Assembly (NCBI RefSeq): GCF_003367175.1 | Contig: NZ_QRGA01000023.1 | Coordinates: forward strand, 37,232-101,231 | Source: Trinickia dinghuensis | GTDB taxonomy: Bacteria; Pseudomonadota; Gammaproteobacteria; Burkholderiales; Burkholderiaceae | Direction: 5' to 3' | DNA length: 64,000 bases | Part shown: positions 50,821-59,468 of the stretch, piece after piece | How positions within the stretch are numbered: position 1 is the first letter of the stretch | How the letters are laid out: each line of letters begins with the position of its first letter | Made by a program: the position numbers and the translations under genes | Notes under the pieces: generated by a model | The model's database searches: none | The model's input: only the letters and a program-made list of their open reading frames with translations | Told to the model about the DNA's origin: nothing

Positions 50821-53800
50821 TGCGCGGCTCCTGTTCCTGGGTTCGAGACCGCCGCGGCGGCGGTCGAGGGGGAGGGGGTGTTCGACTGCGCGGGGGCCGG
50901 GATCGCACCGGGCGCGGCCGGCGACGAGCCGCTGACCGCCGTCGCCGCCGCGCGCGCCGCCGCGACGTCGACGACCGATTCGGGCAGGCGCACGCCGGTC
51001 AGGCTCGCCTGCTGCGGCGCGTTGTTGCCGCCGCCGCTCGACGGCTGGGACGTGCTGATGATCTTCATGCTCAGTGCGACCGTCACGCTGCCTTGCGTCC
51101 ACGACAGCGCGAACGTGCCGTCGGCGTTGCGCGTGCGCTTGGCCGAGTTGATCAGCTTTTCCAGCCCGTAGCGGCCCGGTTCGTTGACGAGCTGGATCGT
51201 GCGGCCGTCGAACGACGTCGCCGTCAGCGTCGCGCCGGGCGAGCCCTGCGGATTCGGCCAGACGAAGTTCGTCCATTGCGGCGGCGTATTGCGATAGCGC
51301 AGCTGCTGACCGTCGATGTCGATCGTGTACTCGGTCGTGCCTTGGCCCGGCTGCGGCAGGATCTGGAACACCGTCTGCGGCTCCGTTGCCGCGCCGCCGC
51401 TGCCTCCGCCGGCCGCCGCACCCGAAAGCGGGGCGACCCAGCGCGCGAAGCCGCTCGTGAAATCGGGCGAGAGCGCGATGCCCATCCCGCCCCACGTCCG
51501 CGGCGAGAGCGTATCGCCGCGCCGCACCGCGAGCGGTCCGAGCGTCGTGCCGACGAACTTCGAGATCGCGCCGTCGGGGCCGAACACTTGCGCGATTTCG
51601 CTCGCGCCGGCTTCGACCTTGGCGTCGCTCGAGAACGGATATTTATTCGCGAGCGCCGATTGGAACGTCTGATAGACCTGCGCGTTCCACACCTTGTTGA
51701 CCTCGTTGCTGGCGGGTTCGACGACGACGGCGAACGCCTGCATCAGCGGCCGCACGAGCAGCGGACGCAGCGCCTTGCGTTGATCGTCGTTCAGGCCTGT
51801 GAGCATCTGTTCGTCGACGAACTTCAACGAATCGGCGAGTTCGGAGCCGCTGCCGTCGAGCGTCTGCTGCATGAGCTCGCGCGCGCCCGGCCCCGGATCG
51901 CCCTGGTTTTTCAGGATGTTGAAGCGCGTGCGGACCTTGGAGAGCGAATCCATGTAGCCGTTCAGGAGCGATGCGTTGTCCTGCTTCGCGACGATCCGGG
52001 CTAGGCCGCTGAACGCGATGCCGACCGGGCCCGCGCCCGTGGAGCCGTCGAGATTCACGTCGACGTCGACACCGGCGTTCTGTGCCGCCTGCTGCTTCGA
52101 CGCGAACAGCCGCTTGAACCAGCCCGTGACGCCGTTTTGTGCCTTTTGCAGCGGGCTCGACGCGAGCGTGGGGTTGTCCCAGGACGTTTGGTCGTAGGCG
52201 GTCTCGAAGATCTTGCGGATCGGCGAGTCTTGCGGATCGCCGAGGCGGTTCATCGAATCGACCGCTTGTCCGAAGCTGCCGAAATCGCGCACGGCGATGC
52301 CTTGCATGAAGCGCTGCCAATGCTGGGCGTACTCGGTCTTGTACATGCCGACGAGCGCCTTCTGGATCTGCTCGGGGCTGCCTTCGAGCGTGAGATCGTC
52401 CTGCGACGTGGTGCCGAGCACCCAGTCCTTCGCCTGCAGTTCCTTGGTGGCGGCATCGCGGATCGCACCCTTCACGTAGCCGAACCATGCTTCGCGCGTG
52501 AACGTGCCGGGAATCGCGTAGCTGCCGCCGACGAGGTTCGCGTTGTTTTCGCCGACGATGCGTGCGACTGTCATCGGCGCGTAGCGCGTCGAGGCGCGTG
52601 CCTTGATCTCTTCGTACACGCGCTGGCGGGCGGGCATGCCGCGCACGACGTGGCGCAGGTTCTCGCGCGTCTGATCGATCAGCGACAGATTGGCGTCGAT
52701 CATCGGCCAATCGTCGTCGGACACGCGCGAGAGGTAGAACGTGATCATGCGTTCGGCGCTGCGGATCATCTCGTCGCGGGACATGTTGCCGCGATTGGTC
52801 TCGAGCCAGCCGCGCCAGAAGCGCGCGAGCTGATCGGTCAGATGCGCGGCTTCGACGTGGCGCTTGTCCGACAGCATCAGGTAGGTCTTCAGCGCGTTGT
52901 AGGCGTCTTCCACGTTCGTCGGAGACGCGTCGCTGTACAGGCCGCCTTGCGTGGTCGCGGTCATCGGGCTGGCATGCGCCGACACGGGCGTCGCGCCGGA
53001 TTCGGGCGGGTGCGTGAGCGGCGCGAGCTGGTCCGGATGCGTGTTCACTTCCTTCAGGAACGACACGAGGTTCTGCGAGACCGGGTCCAGCATCAGCTGC
53101 TTCACACCGCGGTAGTACTCGGCCAGCAGGCGCTGCTCCATCCGGTCGCCCTGATACAGCCCGAGCGAGACGGACAGCGGCCGGTTGCGCTTGAACTGCT
53201 CGAGCTGCTCGATGCGATCCTCGAGGATGTCCATCGCCTGCAGGCGCGATTGGAGATCGTTGCGGTTTTGCTGCAGCCGCACGATGTTGTCGAGATCGGC
53301 CTGGACGTTCGACGCGAGCTGCTCGTTGCCGATCGTCGACCAAGTCCAGCCGCCCAGCGCGAGCGCGAGCACGGCTACGAACGCGAAGAACGTGCCGTAG
53401 CGCAGGCGCGTTTTCGCGGGGCTCGCGAATTGGCGGACGGTTTGGCGGTCGGCGAAGATGACCTTCGAGAACAGATCGCGCAGGAAGAAGCCGTTCTTGG
53501 ACGACGCGGCTTGCGGCTGGGGCAGGTTGTCGACGGCGAGGCCGAAGCGCGTGCCTATGCGTTCGGCCGCGGCGCTGCTCGTTTGGCCCTCCTGCAGCGC
53601 GCTCGTGAAATAGAAGCCGCGCATGATCGGCTTGTATTGGAACGGATTGCTCTCGAACAGCGTGGCGAGGAAGACGCGCAGCGCCGGCTTGATCGCCAGG
53701 AATTCGAGCGGAAAGCTCAGCTGCCCCGGCGAGAGCAGGCCGCCGCGGTTGATCGACATCTGTGCGACGCTGATCTCCTTCAGCCCTTCGTAGAGTTCCT

Positions 53801-54716
53801 CGAAGCGCTCGTCGAACAGGGCGACCACGTCGCGTTTCTCGTCTCGTTCGTAGGGCAGGGTGGCGCCCCAGACGCGATCGTATTCGTGACGCTCGCCGCC
53901 GCTGAAGAACTCGGCGAAGCCCGTGATCAGGTCGGCCTTCGTGAACATCACGTAGACGGGCGCGAACACTTCGAGCTTTTCGGTCAGTTCCTGCACGCGC
54001 TGGCGCAGGCTGCGCGCGAGGTTGATCGTGGCGTCGGGCCGGCTGCTCGTGAGTTCGGCGATGCTGGCCGTCACGATGATGCCGTTGATCGGCGCCTTGG
54101 GCCGGTACCGCTTGAGCAGATTCAGAAAGCCGATCCACTCGGTGCGATCTTCCTCATGGACCGAATAGCGCCCGGCCGTATCGAGCAAGATGCCTTCGGT
54201 CGTGAAGAACCAGTCGCAGTTGCGCGTGCCGCCGATGCCGTGGACGATCGCGTCGCTCTTTTCGGCGAAAGGAAATTGAAGGCCGGAATTCAGCACCGCG
54301 CTGCTCTTGCCCGCCGCCGGATTGCCGATGACGATGTACCAGGGCAGCTCGTAGAGCGCCGAGCCTCCGGACGCCTGGCCGATCTTCGACGTTTTGATCG
54401 TGCGCACCGCCTCGGCGAGCCGCGTGCGCAGGACGTCCAGATCGGGCTGCTTGGCGCCGCTCGGCTGCGGCGCCTTGCCCGTCTCGGCCTGCTGCTCGAG
54501 CATCTCGCCGAGCTTGCTGCTGGCCCGCCGCGCCGCGATGCGCCGCCAGAGCCAGACGATCAGAATCAGTGCGAGCAGGGCCGCCACCGCCACGGTGGGC
54601 CATAGGAGCGGAAGGTCGTACCAGAGGGCGATGCCGAACAGGAAGGCTGCGATGACGACCACCCCAAGGACGGTCATCGTGCGTTTGCTGGTCAGCGCGT
54701 TGAGAAAGCGTTGCAT
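50817..54716 (-). CDS. tssM: T6SS inner-membrane protein TssM (IcmF)
   Basis: 1299 residues. Two membrane helices lie at about 14-33 and 38-57. A cytoplasmic GTPase-like domain has Walker A GNPAAGKSSAVLNSG near residue 131 and DTAGRYSVHEED near 180. A third helix (about 435-455) leads to the large periplasmic part, whose C-terminal beta domain contacts TssJ. The last 60 residues are low-complexity Ala/Pro/Ser. With TssL and TssJ it forms the membrane core of the secretion system. Confidence 0.97.
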   Translation of the reverse strand: MQRFLNALTSKRTMTVLGVVVIAAFLFGIALWYDLPLLWPTVAVAALLALILIVWLWRRIAARRASSKLGEMLEQQAETGKAPQPSGAKQPDLDVLRTRLAEAVRTIKTSKIGQASGGSALYELPWYIVIGNPAAGKSSAVLNSGLQFPFAEKSDAIVHGIGGTRNCDWFFTTEGILLDTAGRYSVHEEDRTEWIGFLNLLKRYRPKAPINGIIVTASIAELTSSRPDATINLARSLRQRVQELTEKLEVFAPVYVMFTKADLITGFAEFFSGGERHEYDRVWGATLPYERDEKRDVVALFDERFEELYEGLKEISVAQMSINRGGLLSPGQLSFPLEFLAIKPALRVFLATLFESNPFQYKPIMRGFYFTSALQEGQTSSAAAERIGTRFGLAVDNLPQPQAASSKNGFFLRDLFSKVIFADRQTVRQFASPAKTRLRYGTFFAFVAVLALALGGWTWSTIGNEQLASNVQADLDNIVRLQQNRNDLQSRLQAMDILEDRIEQLEQFKRNRPLSVSLGLYQGDRMEQRLLAEYYRGVKQLMLDPVSQNLVSFLKEVNTHPDQLAPLTHPPESGATPVSAHASPMTATTQGGLYSDASPTNVEDAYNALKTYLMLSDKRHVEAAHLTDQLARFWRGWLETNRGNMSRDEMIRSAERMITFYLSRVSDDDWPMIDANLSLIDQTRENLRHVVRGMPARQRVYEEIKARASTRYAPMTVARIVGENNANLVGGSYAIPGTFTREAWFGYVKGAIRDAATKELQAKDWVLGTTSQDDLTLEGSPEQIQKALVGMYKTEYAQHWQRFMQGIAVRDFGSFGQAVDSMNRLGDPQDSPIRKIFETAYDQTSWDNPTLASSPLQKAQNGVTGWFKRLFASKQQAAQNAGVDVDVNLDGSTGAGPVGIAFSGLARIVAKQDNASLLNGYMDSLSKVRTRFNILKNQGDPGPGARELMQQTLDGSGSELADSLKFVDEQMLTGLNDDQRKALRPLLVRPLMQAFAVVVEPASNEVNKVWNAQVYQTFQSALANKYPFSSDAKVEAGASEIAQVFGPDGAISKFVGTTLGPLAVRRGDTLSPRTWGGMGIALSPDFTSGFARWVAPLSGAAAGGGSGGAATEPQTVFQILPQPGQGTTEYTIDIDGQQLRYRNTPPQWTNFVWPNPQGSPGATLTATSFDGRTIQLVNEPGRYGLEKLINSAKRTRNADGTFALSWTQGSVTVALSMKIISTSQPSSGGGNNAPQQASLTGVRLPESVVDVAAARAAATAVSGSSPAAPGAIPAPAQSNTPSPSTAAAAVSNPGTGAAQ

Positions 54717-54825
54717 AAGGCCTTAACTTAACGTTCTAAGTCTTGATCTGATCTCGACGAATGGCCCGGCGCTGAACGGTGAACAGCGCAAGGCATTGCG
54801 TGCGGTATAGGGCGATTCGATTCGC

Positions 54826-55692
54826 CTATTGCCCGGGGAGCGGAACTACTGGCTTGCTGCGTCCTAGGACGAAACCGGGCTTGTGATATTCAACGTGTCC
54901 GTAATCTCTCAATTTCCATCGCCCGCCCCATACCAGCCCAACTTGCTCGGCCGTTTGCCCGTACAGCTCATAGCCGCGCATGGCGTAGGGATCTTTTTCT
55001 GAAATGACGACCTTGCCGTCGCGTAAAAACGCGTTGTCGGCGGCAAGCCCGTATTGGTGATAGCTTTGATATGCGGCTGCATTGGTCACGCCCCCCAGCT
55101 GCGCGAGCCGGTTTTGTCGCTCCGGGCTCCGATAACCTTCCAAAAGCACCAAGTCATACCCGTACTGCTCGTGCATGATCTTGTAGACGAGCAATAGGCG
55201 AGTTCTGAAATCGGCATCAAGCAAATTCCAATCGCGGCTGGCGTCGCGCAGTGCCGGACGGACTTGTTCCACTTCCTTGGTCGCAAAGACTTCGGGCGGC
55301 AACGGCGGCGGCGGAACGAGCTGCTCGCCATTGAGCAACGCTGCGATTTTCTCGTCCGGTACACGCGTGTCGCCATCAAACTGAAACAATTGGCGGCCGC
55401 GCAAAGCAATTGCAATCAATGGAGGCGCGGCAAGGATACCTGCCGTAATCAAAATCAGCAAGCGTCGCCGAATCAGTATTTTTTTCGTATCACCTAAAGC
55501 GGTATGAGAAATTCTTACTGATTTATCGATTCCATTTCGAAGATGTGAGATCCCACGCGATGTCCGGCGCGACATGCGGCGTTGTAATGCGAGGGCGGCC
55601 GAGACCAGTGCGCCGCGGGCTGCAGGCAATAAGAACAATGCCGCGATGGTAACGGCGACGGCGAAATAAGCGGCGAGTGCGACGGCAATCAA
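54826..55692 (-). CDS. M15-type peptidoglycan peptidase in T6SS cluster (TagX-like)
   Basis: 288 residues from a TTG start; no in-frame ATG precedes the first membrane helix. Two hydrophobic segments (about 1-35 and 73-95) anchor it, and the rest faces the periplasm. The M15 (VanY-like) zinc motif is SYHQYGLAADNAF, giving His and Asp ligands, with GHVEYH as the third ligand region. YDLVLLEGYRSPERQNRL precedes it. Such peptidases in other T6SS loci (TagX of Acinetobacter) cut the wall so the apparatus can be assembled. Upstream of tssM with a 109-base gap. Confidence 0.85.
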   Translation of the reverse strand: MIAVALAAYFAVAVTIAALFLLPAARGALVSAALALQRRMSRRTSRGISHLRNGIDKSVRISHTALGDTKKILIRRRLLILITAGILAAPPLIAIALRGRQLFQFDGDTRVPDEKIAALLNGEQLVPPPPLPPEVFATKEVEQVRPALRDASRDWNLLDADFRTRLLLVYKIMHEQYGYDLVLLEGYRSPERQNRLAQLGGVTNAAAYQSYHQYGLAADNAFLRDGKVVISEKDPYAMRGYELYGQTAEQVGLVWGGRWKLRDYGHVEYHKPGFVLGRSKPVVPLPGQ

Positions 55693-55752
55693 GATAGGCC
55701 CCGGGGGAAATGAATTGTATTTTGTAATGCTTGCTCTTAGAATCTGGCCTGC

Positions 55753-55780
55753 TTGCCATGGGAGGCCGGATTCCTATTAT
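55753..55780 (+). promoter_or_regulatory. Promoter of the Cys-tail membrane protein gene
   Basis: TTGCCA (55753-55758), 16 bases, TATTAT (55775-55780), both close to sigma-70 consensus, 40 bases before the ATG at 55820. Confidence 0.6.
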
Positions 55781-55819
55781 CACGGCGAATTAAACAACGA
55801 TTCAACGAGATACTACTGA

Positions 55820-56734
55820 ATGAGTGCACCGGAAACCACATCGAAAGGGCGGCCGAGCCTGCTGTCCGAGACGGCTCCCGGTGCTCCCGACAACAGTTCC
55901 CGCATTCTCGCGAGCCTGGAAGGGCGCGTGTCGGCGCAGCAGGCGCCGCGTCCTCGCCGTTCGAAAAAACCGCTAGCCGTGGCCGCGCTGGTTGTGGCGG
56001 GCCTGGCAGCCGCCGGTGTGTGGCAATGGCAGCGCACGCTCGACGGCGGGCATCCGGCCGTGGTGGCCGCAGCCGGTAACGGCAAAGACGGCAAAGCGCA
56101 GTCCGTGGCCGGGGCGAGTGCCGCGACGGTCGTGAACGCGAGCGGGGCCGTCGCCTCGGTGCGCGTGGCACAAGGCGTGGCATCGGCGCCGCAGGCCGCC
56201 GTCATCGTGGCCGACAATACGTCGGCGTCTTCACCTGGCGGTGCCGCTATGGATCCGCTTTCGAGCGCCCTCGCGAACGGTGCGGTGCCGTCGACGGATA
56301 AGGGGGCTTCCACGGTGGGTGTTGCGGCGGCTTCGAGCGCGGCCTCGGTTTCGAATGGAAAACCCGCCGCGGGCAAACCGGCCGTCGCGCGCACGGAACG
56401 CGAAACCGCGAAGAGCCGTCGCGCGGAAAAGCTGGCCGCCGAGCGCAGGCATGGGAAGGGGGCCGTCAGGCATGACGACCCCGATGCCGATTTGCTGGCG
56501 GCACTCGTCGCCCGCACCGAGCCTTATGACCCGCATGCGCCGAAGTCGGCCAGTGCCAGCAAGGCGTCGCCCGCTAAGGCGCGTCCCGTGAGCCTGGCGG
56601 CGCAAATCAAGCAATGCGACAAGTCTAATTTCTTCGAAGCGCAGCTCTGCCGCTGGCGTGTCTGCTCCGATCACTGGGGCAAAGATGCGGCCTGCCCGAG
56701 CGCGAATGCCCCGTCCACGTCGGAGCCGCGCTAA
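55820..56734 (+). CDS. T6SS-linked single-span protein with Cys-rich C-terminus
   Basis: 304 residues, no recognised family. One membrane helix lies at about 51-67, after a cytoplasmic N-terminus of 50 residues. A long low-complexity Ala/Val/Ser/Lys segment follows. The last 45 residues are ordered-looking: four cysteines and several Trp in the pattern QCDKSNFFEAQLC, then WRVCSDHWGKDAACP. The cysteines may form disulfides in the periplasm. It is divergent from the M15 peptidase and ends the T6SS block. Proteins with a similar tail sit at the same place in other Burkholderia T6SS loci, as I recall; function unknown. Confidence 0.75.
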   Translation: MSAPETTSKGRPSLLSETAPGAPDNSSRILASLEGRVSAQQAPRPRRSKKPLAVAALVVAGLAAAGVWQWQRTLDGGHPAVVAAAGNGKDGKAQSVAGASAATVVNASGAVASVRVAQGVASAPQAAVIVADNTSASSPGGAAMDPLSSALANGAVPSTDKGASTVGVAAASSAASVSNGKPAAGKPAVARTERETAKSRRAEKLAAERRHGKGAVRHDDPDADLLAALVARTEPYDPHAPKSASASKASPAKARPVSLAAQIKQCDKSNFFEAQLCRWRVCSDHWGKDAACPSANAPSTSEPR

Positions 56735-56768
56735 TGGTCGGGACGGTTTACGCGGCGAGCGATTCGAA

Positions 56769-56801
56769 CGGCGGCCTTGATCGGTCGCCGTTTTGCTTTT
56801 T
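56769..56801 (+). terminator. Rho-independent terminator (copy A of a repeated hairpin)
   Basis: CGGCGGCC, loop TTGATC, then GGTCGCCG (one mismatch), followed by TTTTGCTTTTT. It ends the transcript of the Cys-tail protein gene. The same hairpin recurs at 59248-59269 with only three T after it. Confidence 0.75.
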
Positions 56802-56865
56802 GGGCGCGTTCTGTCAAACGCGTAGCCGATCGAGGGGGCCACGTAGGGCCGCGGTTGCGATGCGT

Positions 56866-56894
56866 TTGCTAGTGCTGATTCTCTAGATTAATAT
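56866..56894 (+). promoter_or_regulatory. Promoter of cassette copy A
   Basis: TTGCTA (56866-56871), 17 bases, TAATAT (56889-56894). A 27-base stretch across the -10 box (56879-56905) is identical in copy B (59358-59384). The gap to the first gene is about 260 bases. Confidence 0.65.
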
Positions 56895-57153
56895 CCAGAC
56901 CGAAACTGCCGCTAACGCCGTTGTGGAAGTTCGCGAGCCGCGCGATAGACCAAGCACCATGGCGGTCCGCCCCTCCTTGGAAAGAGGTGAGATCTCAGAT
57001 GGTCGACGGGGGCCGATGCGCCCGCGTTGGCTGCTTGCCGTGGGGTGAGCGGCTCGAACAGGCAGTGAAAAGCAGTGAAACAAGAGACCATGGCCGGCTG
57101 TGCCGGCCGCGATACGCAGTCATAGACACGCAGAAAACGACTCGGGGGCGTGC

Positions 57154-57495
57154 TTGTCGTCTATTCCATCTCACGCGGAGTTGCTCGAAGCAGTCGGGCA
57201 ACGTTTTACCTTCGTCGCACCGAACGGTGCGGCCGTCGAGGCGCTTCTCGTGCAGGCGCCCTCCGGCATTCCCATGGATGACAGTTTCGTCTGCTACTCG
57301 GCCACTTTCGAGTTGCCCGCGGGCGTGTTCACGCCGCAGGACGTCTATCGTATCGGCTCGCCGTCCGGCCGAGCGTGGGATCTGCTCGCGACGCCGACGA
57401 GGCCTACCGAAGACGGGCGTTCGACGCTGACTGTCGTGGTGCATTGTCGTGCCGATGAACTGGGCGATGCCGCTGGTTCGCGGGACGCTAAGTAG
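57154..57495 (+). CDS. DUF6916-like small protein, copy A
   Basis: 113 residues from a TTG start with GGGGG upstream. It starts (M)SSIPSHAELLEAVGQRFTF and continues with a beta-rich pattern (VCYSATFELPAGVF, DVYRIGSPSGRAWDLLATP, STLTVVVHC). This resembles the small proteins (DUF6916 group) often encoded beside tail-collar proteins; the assignment rests on pattern and context. The B copy has the same length and the same TTG start. It has no signal peptide. A longer ATG-started frame from 57103 is not matched in copy B. Confidence 0.7.
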   Translation: MSSIPSHAELLEAVGQRFTFVAPNGAAVEALLVQAPSGIPMDDSFVCYSATFELPAGVFTPQDVYRIGSPSGRAWDLLATPTRPTEDGRSTLTVVVHCRADELGDAAGSRDAK

Positions 57496-57555
57496 GGCAT
57501 TTCTTCAAAAAATCTCAAAACTTCGAAATCAAGAAATCTCGACAGGAGGCTTTAA

Positions 57556-58176
57556 ATGAGTGACCCGTATATCGGTGAAATTCGCATGATGGGGTTCAAC
57601 TATGCGCCCTACGGCTGGGCGCAGTGCAACGGCCAAGTGGTCAACATCGTGCAGAACCAGGCTTTGTTTGTGCTGTTGGGCACGATTTACGGCGGCAACG
57701 GCTCATCGAATTTCAATTTGCCGAACCTGCAAGGCCGCAGCCCCGTGGGTATGGGCCAGGGGCTGGGGCTTTCGAACATCAGCATCGGCGAGCAGGGCGG
57801 GGTCGAAAACGTCTCGCTGACGACCCAAAACATGCCGTCGCATACGCACGTGGCGTCGGTGACGGGCGGCGGCGCCGTGACGGGACAAATCTCGATTCCG
57901 GCAACGACGAGCACGGCATCGGGGACCCAAACCGCGGCTCCGGGAACGACCGCGGTGCTGGGGCCGGTCAGCGTCAGCGATCGCCAGGGCCAGCTTTACA
58001 GCACCGCGACAGACGGCGCGACCACGCTGAAGCCGTTCAACGTGACGCTGCAGGGCACCGCGCCGGCGATCACGAACAGCTTGGTGGGGAACAACACCCC
58101 CATCGCGCTGCGTAATCCTTTCCTGGGTATCAACTTCTGCATCGCGCTGCAAGGCGTTTACCCGACGCGCCAGTAA
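57556..58176 (+). CDS. Phage tail-collar / microcystin-dependent protein, copy A
   Basis: 206 residues with an excellent CAGGAGG ribosome site. The collar domain is clear: YIGEIRMMGFNYAPYGWAQC at the start, QALFVLLGTIYGGNG, FNLPNLQGRSPVGMGQG, then NMPSHTHVASVTGGG. The Ser/Thr/Ala-rich middle and the C-terminal PIALRNPFLGINFCIALQG close it. Single collar-domain proteins of this type (MdpB) are found outside phages, often beside adhesin genes. No other tail, capsid or integrase gene is nearby. From residue 60 on the gene is nearly identical to copy B. Confidence 0.9.
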   Translation: MSDPYIGEIRMMGFNYAPYGWAQCNGQVVNIVQNQALFVLLGTIYGGNGSSNFNLPNLQGRSPVGMGQGLGLSNISIGEQGGVENVSLTTQNMPSHTHVASVTGGGAVTGQISIPATTSTASGTQTAAPGTTAVLGPVSVSDRQGQLYSTATDGATTLKPFNVTLQGTAPAITNSLVGNNTPIALRNPFLGINFCIALQGVYPTRQ

Positions 58177-58341
58177 TGAACGCGTGGGCAATGCGGATTT
58201 GACGTCGATCGAGCACTCGATCGATAAGGTCCCAGCGCGTGGGGCTTCCTTCGGCGGCGCGAACGGACCAAAGACGCAATGAATCGATGGGCGCGCTCGC
58301 GGGAGGTGTACGCGGCGCGCGTCTTTTGATAGCGTCGGCGT

Positions 58342-58920
58342 ATGCCGCCCGATTCGACCCTTCCCGATTTGCTCTTGATCACACCTGAGCCGCCTCGCGC
58401 GGCAGGTGTCGATCTGTTCCTCGATCGCTTGAGCCATGCCGTTGCGAGCGGCATCGCGCTCGTTCAGCTGCGCGCGAAGACGCTCGACATGCCTGCCTAC
58501 CTGCGGCTCGCAAGCGAGGTCTGCGCGGTTTGTCATCGCCACGGTGCTCGAGTCGTACTCAACGGGCCGCTCGACGGCTGGGATGAGGGCGATGCCGACG
58601 GCCTTCACTTGCCGAGCGCGCGTCTCATGCAAACGAATACCCGGCCTCCGCGGCAATCGAAGCTGCTTTCCGCGGCATGTCACTCGCCCGAGCAACTGCT
58701 GCATGCGCAGCGCATCGGCGTCGATTTCGTCACGCTGTCTCCTGTGTTGCCGACGACGAGCCATCCGGGCGAGCCGACGCTCGGATGGGCGCAATTCGAA
58801 TCGCTCGCGGCGATGGTCTCGATACCGGTCTTCGCCCTCGGCGGGATGACGCGTGAACTCGCGGCGACGGCGCGTACGCATGGCGCGCACGGCATGGCGG
58901 GCATATCGGCGTTTTGGTGA
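58342..58920 (+). CDS. Free-standing ThiE/TenI-like TIM-barrel protein
   Basis: 192 residues of the thiamine-phosphate synthase family: LLLITPEPPRAAGVDLF, ALVQLRAKTLDMPAYLRLA, VVLNGPLDG, DGLHLPSARL, FVTLSPVLPTTSHPGEPTLG and VFALGGMTRELAATARTHG. It is closest to the ThiE-like C-terminal half of the MutT-ThiE fusion proteins of Burkholderia, but here no Nudix domain is attached. Whether it makes thiamine phosphate is open. It lies between the two cassettes; the ribosome site is weak. Confidence 0.85.
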   Translation: MPPDSTLPDLLLITPEPPRAAGVDLFLDRLSHAVASGIALVQLRAKTLDMPAYLRLASEVCAVCHRHGARVVLNGPLDGWDEGDADGLHLPSARLMQTNTRPPRQSKLLSAACHSPEQLLHAQRIGVDFVTLSPVLPTTSHPGEPTLGWAQFESLAAMVSIPVFALGGMTRELAATARTHGAHGMAGISAFW

Positions 58921-58941
58921 GAACTGCCTGGCGGGGCGCTC

Positions 58942-59136
58942 GTGCTCGCTGCGCCTGACGTAAATCTGCCGGCATCGGTCAAGGCGGATATTCAGGCCGT
59001 AGCGAAGTCGGGCGGCAAGACGCGCTCGGTCGACCTCGTCGACGATTCAGGAAACGTCGGATTCGGGAAACGTCGCATCGTCGATAAAGCAGTAATTTCG
59101 ACCGAATTATTACGTATTATTACGCGCGATGTTTGA
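58942..59136 (+). CDS. Possible small protein (64 aa), unrecognised
   Basis: A GTG start with GGCGGGG upstream, 22 bases after the ThiE-like stop. The frame encodes 64 residues, with plausible composition in SVKADIQAVAKSGGKTRSVD and RIVDKAVISTELLRIITRDV. The tandem repeats fall inside it. No family was recognised; it may be chance. Confidence 0.2.
   Translation: MLAAPDVNLPASVKADIQAVAKSGGKTRSVDLVDDSGNVGFGKRRIVDKAVISTELLRIITRDV
59044..59075. repeat. 16-bp tandem repeat
   Basis: GATTCAGGAAACGTCG is followed directly by GATTCGGGAAACGTCG, one base different. Confidence 0.8.
59106..59125. repeat. 10-bp tandem repeat, AT-rich
   Basis: ATTATTACGT is followed directly by ATTATTACGC. It lies in a locally AT-rich segment about 220 bases before the copy B promoter and may be a protein-binding site. 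Confidence 0.6.
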
Positions 59137-59247
59137 ATCGAGTGTCGGCCTGCGATTAGAGAGAATGTCGCGCTAACGTTTGCGCGTATCGAAAATCTGA
59201 TATCCACGGTGTTTCGCGAGAAAAATTTATCTTCCGCGCGGCTCGAG

Positions 59248-59269
59248 CGGCGGCCTTGATCGGTCGCCG
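59248..59269 (+). terminator. Repeated hairpin, copy B
   Basis: CGGCGGCC, TTGATC, GGTCGCCG as at 56769, but only TTTCTCC follows, so termination is probably weaker. It marks the left end of cassette B. Confidence 0.5.
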
Positions 59270-59344
59270 TTTCTCCGTCAGGCTTATTCCGCCAAGTTCT
59301 CAGTCGATCCGGGTATCCCCGTAGGGGGCGCCGGTGCGGCGCGA

Positions 59345-59373
59345 TTGCTAGTGACGTTTCTCTAGATTAATAT
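59345..59373 (+). promoter_or_regulatory. Promoter of cassette copy B
   Basis: TTGCTA (59345-59350), 17 bases, TAATAT (59368-59373), as in copy A. It lies about 95 bases before the GNAT start. Confidence 0.65.
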
Positions 59374-59468
59374 CCAGACCGAAAATGCCGTTAACTAAAG
59401 TTGTGTTGACGTTCACGACCCGGACGACAGATTAAATCTCTTGTCCGTCGACTTCTCTTCGGAAAGAA

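Larger units (their letters stand above)
56735..57153. other. Control region of cassette copy A
   Basis: 419 bases without a convincing gene. It holds the terminator at 56769-56801, the promoter at 56866-56894, and 57001-57110, where cassette B carries a GNAT gene. Short matches to the B copy remain on either side (GAGATCTCAGA and the GGCTCGAACA block). Frames crossing it, such as 56921-57430, do not resemble a protein. Confidence 0.6.
56769..58176 (+). repeat. Cassette duplication, copy A
   Basis: Terminator, promoter, DUF6916-like gene and collar gene in this order. Terminators and promoters of A and B are both 2479 bases apart, the DUF6916-like genes 3005 and the collar genes 3027. The 526-base difference is the GNAT region present only in B; a further 22 bases lie before the collar gene. 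Confidence 0.85.
58921..59468. other. Region between ThiE-like gene and GNAT gene
   Basis: 548 bases. A possible 64-codon frame covers 58942-59136 (GTG start, low confidence). Tandem repeats lie at 59044-59075 and 59106-59125. The hairpin repeat lies at 59248-59269 and the promoter of copy B at 59345-59373. The part from 59080 to 59230 is richer in A and T than its surroundings. Nothing else is recognised. Confidence 0.6.

Noticed and set aside
51643..54605. Long frames on both strands inside tssM (831 and 822 codons)
   Set aside because: tssM is intact with Walker motifs and membrane helices; the other frames are Arg-rich shadows.
56921..57430. 169-codon frame with GTG start in cassette A
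   Set aside because: It crosses the lost GNAT region and then reads the DUF6916-like gene out of frame; no similarity to any product of copy B.
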